From an uncultured bacterium (lineage in GTDB: Bacteria > Patescibacteriota > Microgenomatia > UBA1400 > PJMF01): DNA of 5,233 nucleotides. The stretch's first letter is position 1, and every line of letters begins with the position of its first letter. The notes under the pieces are model-generated. The model saw nothing but the letters and a program-made list of their open reading frames with translations, was not told the DNA's origin and searched no databases. Where the stretch lies: the NCBI GenBank assembly GCA_903891335.1, contig CAITDX010000080.1:1-5233 (forward strand). Direction: 5' to 3'. The translations under genes were made by a program, and so were the position numbers. Positions 3,959-5,233 of this stretch are shown piece by piece.

Positions 3959-5233
3959 ATGTTGGAAATTAATTTAATCTTTCAAGTTATACGAAAAGAG
4001 CTTGCTTCACTGTTAAATTACTTGTCTCCGTATATTGTTCTATTGAGTTTCCAATTTGAATTAGCAAAGCCTTGGATTACCCTAGTTCTATTTGTTTCTC
4101 TTTTGACCTGGTTGGCTTTCTGGCTAGTTAAAATATATGTCACTTGGCTTGAGTCAAAAAGACCGGTCACGACTTATGAAGTATTGCCTCCCACCTCTAC
4201 TGAACAAAGCTCATATACAACGACTCAACTATTTAGCTCGGTATATGGCTTACTCCGTCAAAGAAATTGGATTTATCGATTGCTCGACGTCTCAAAATCT
4301 TATGCCTTTGAAATTGTTTCCTCAAAAGATAAAGGCATTCGATATATTTTGCGCGTACCCGATGAGGACGCCTCAATCGTTAAGAAAAACCTGATCTCAT
4401 ACCTGCCAGGCATTCAAGTTAAAGAGGCTGCTGACTATATCGACCAAAGCTTAACAAGAGGTCACGTCATCGAAATTAAGGCATCGAATAACTTCGCGTT
4501 TCCACTTAAAAAACAAGACAATCTCAAAGAATACGATCCCATCGCTTATGTAACTGGTACTATGACAAAGTTAACTGAAGATGAACTTGTTGCAGTACAA
4601 ATCATTGTTTCTCCGATAAGTTCTAGGAATCATCAGGTAATAAGTAGGCTGCGCTCGATATTCTTAAATAACAAAGATGCATTATCCGAACTCAAGTCAT
4701 CTAGTCCGATGGGATCTGTTTTAAGCTCAATAATTTATCTGGTTTTACAAATATTACTTTTCCCAGTTGGTCTAATGATCTGGGTGTTTACTGGTGGTCG
4801 AGAGGGGCCAATATTACCGATTATCAAACTAAATTCAAAAATTCCCGACAGCACTTATCGAGATATTATCGAAACTCAAATTAAACAAAAAATCGACCAA
4901 CCGCTTTTTACCACCTCAATCAGGTTTCTGACAGTCACCAACTCACATACTAGCCAGCACAAGATAGAAAAGGGATTTATCGCAGCCTTATCACCTTTTA
5001 CAAATGGTGGATATCAGTCACTTAAACCCAAGCGATTCCTTAAACTTAAAGCCATTAATAATCTACTTCTTTGGCTCTACTCTCGACGGCTTATTAACGC
5101 GTTATCCAATCTAATTCTTTCCGCTACCGAAGTATCAGATCTGTACCACTTCCCATTTACTAGTACAACAAAGACGGAAAACCTAGCCAAACTTCACAGC
5201 AAAGAACTACCCGCACCATTATCACTTAAAAAG
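3959..5233 (+). CDS. Type IV secretion/conjugation ATPase-like protein, N-terminal half (partial)
   Basis: The frame is open for 425 codons from ATG 3959 to the window edge. An N-terminal amphipathic stretch is followed by a transmembrane helix at about 39-61 (PWITLVLFVSLLTWLAFWLV). Then come YEVLPPTSTEQSS at about 73-85, FEIVSS and IRYILRVPDEDASIVKKNL at about 117-143, a second hydrophobic segment at about 254-278, and YHFPF near 396-400 followed by KELPAPLSLKK at the edge. These blocks resemble, from memory, the N-terminal region of Patescibacteria type IV secretory DNA-transfer proteins, in which a VirD4/HerA-like P-loop domain follows the LPAPL segment. The Walker A motif would lie just past 5233, so ATPase activity is inferred. 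ATG 3929 in the same frame would add ten residues (MIKTAHIWVV); neither start has a strong Shine-Dalgarno sequence. The gene diverges from the recombinase operon and probably begins the transfer module. Confidence 0.72.
   Translation, partial: MLEINLIFQVIRKELASLLNYLSPYIVLLSFQFELAKPWITLVLFVSLLTWLAFWLVKIYVTWLESKRPVTTYEVLPPTSTEQSSYTTTQLFSSVYGLLRQRNWIYRLLDVSKSYAFEIVSSKDKGIRYILRVPDEDASIVKKNLISYLPGIQVKEAADYIDQSLTRGHVIEIKASNNFAFPLKKQDNLKEYDPIAYVTGTMTKLTEDELVAVQIIVSPISSRNHQVISRLRSIFLNNKDALSELKSSSPMGSVLSSIIYLVLQILLFPVGLMIWVFTGGREGPILPIIKLNSKIPDSTYRDIIETQIKQKIDQPLFTTSIRFLTVTNSHTSQHKIEKGFIAALSPFTNGGYQSLKPKRFLKLKAINNLLLWLYSRRLINALSNLILSATEVSDLYHFPFTSTTKTENLAKLHSKELPAPLSLKK

Larger units (their letters stand above)
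1970..5233. mobile_element. Left end of a putative integrative and conjugative element in tRNA-Lys (partial)
   Basis: From the 3' end of tRNA-Lys rightward, the window holds a large serine recombinase facing the tRNA, a coupled 50-codon gene, a promoter with a palindromic operator, and a divergent gene resembling a type IV secretion/conjugation ATPase. An integrase next to a tRNA with transfer genes beyond it is the standard layout of an integrative and conjugative element. The right boundary, the remaining transfer genes and any relaxase are not in the window. A degenerate element or a plasmid integration remnant cannot be excluded, although all frames seen are intact. Confidence 0.6.

Noticed and set aside
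4137..4394. 85-codon + strand frame inside the conjugation gene
   Set aside because: It is out of frame with the 425-codon open frame that carries the transmembrane segments and conserved-looking blocks.
1..5233. CRISPR array, insertion sequence or second attachment repeat
   Set aside because: No regularly spaced repeats, transposase or second copy of the tRNA 3' end was seen in the window.

Overview
The window looks like a junction between bacterial chromosome and the end of an integrated mobile element. The lineage is probably Patescibacteria/CPR (Saccharibacteria-like). That call rests mainly on the last gene, whose N-terminal motifs match, from memory, a conjugation-ATPase family common in that radiation, and on the style of the large serine recombinase. 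It was not confirmed by a search. TGA appears to act as a stop, so nothing suggests recoding.

Left part (1-1970, + strand, chromosomal housekeeping). The window opens with the hydrophobic C-terminus of a membrane protein, possibly a Na+/Ca2+ antiporter. Next come epmA, a LysRS paralogue that modifies EF-P, and efp itself with its target lysine at position 34. This is an enzyme-substrate pair that relieves ribosome stalling at proline runs. A tRNA-Lys(UUU) gene with encoded CCA follows, with its own consensus-like promoter and a strong intrinsic terminator. The -10-like boxes before epmA and efp lie so close to the start codons that very short leaders are predicted.

Middle part (about 1970-3850, - strand). 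A large serine recombinase faces the tRNA. Its open reading frame does not stop before the tRNA. It continues antisense through the terminator, the whole tRNA-Lys gene and the tRNA promoter, and ends inside the 3' end of efp. This arrangement suggests that the element integrated at the 3' end of tRNA-Lys and that the recombinase C-terminus is shaped by the junction. A 50-codon gene lies directly upstream, with its stop overlapping the recombinase start (ATGA). The pair is preceded by a near-consensus extended -10 promoter whose start-site region is covered by a perfect 20-bp palindrome, a likely operator.

Right part (about 3870-5233, + strand). A divergent promoter leads into a membrane-anchored protein of at least 425 residues that resembles the N-terminal half of a type IV secretion/conjugation ATPase. 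It runs off the window just before the expected nucleotide-binding domain. Together these features suggest the left end of an integrative and conjugative element at tRNA-Lys, with a repressible integration module divergent from the transfer module. The other attachment end lies outside the window.
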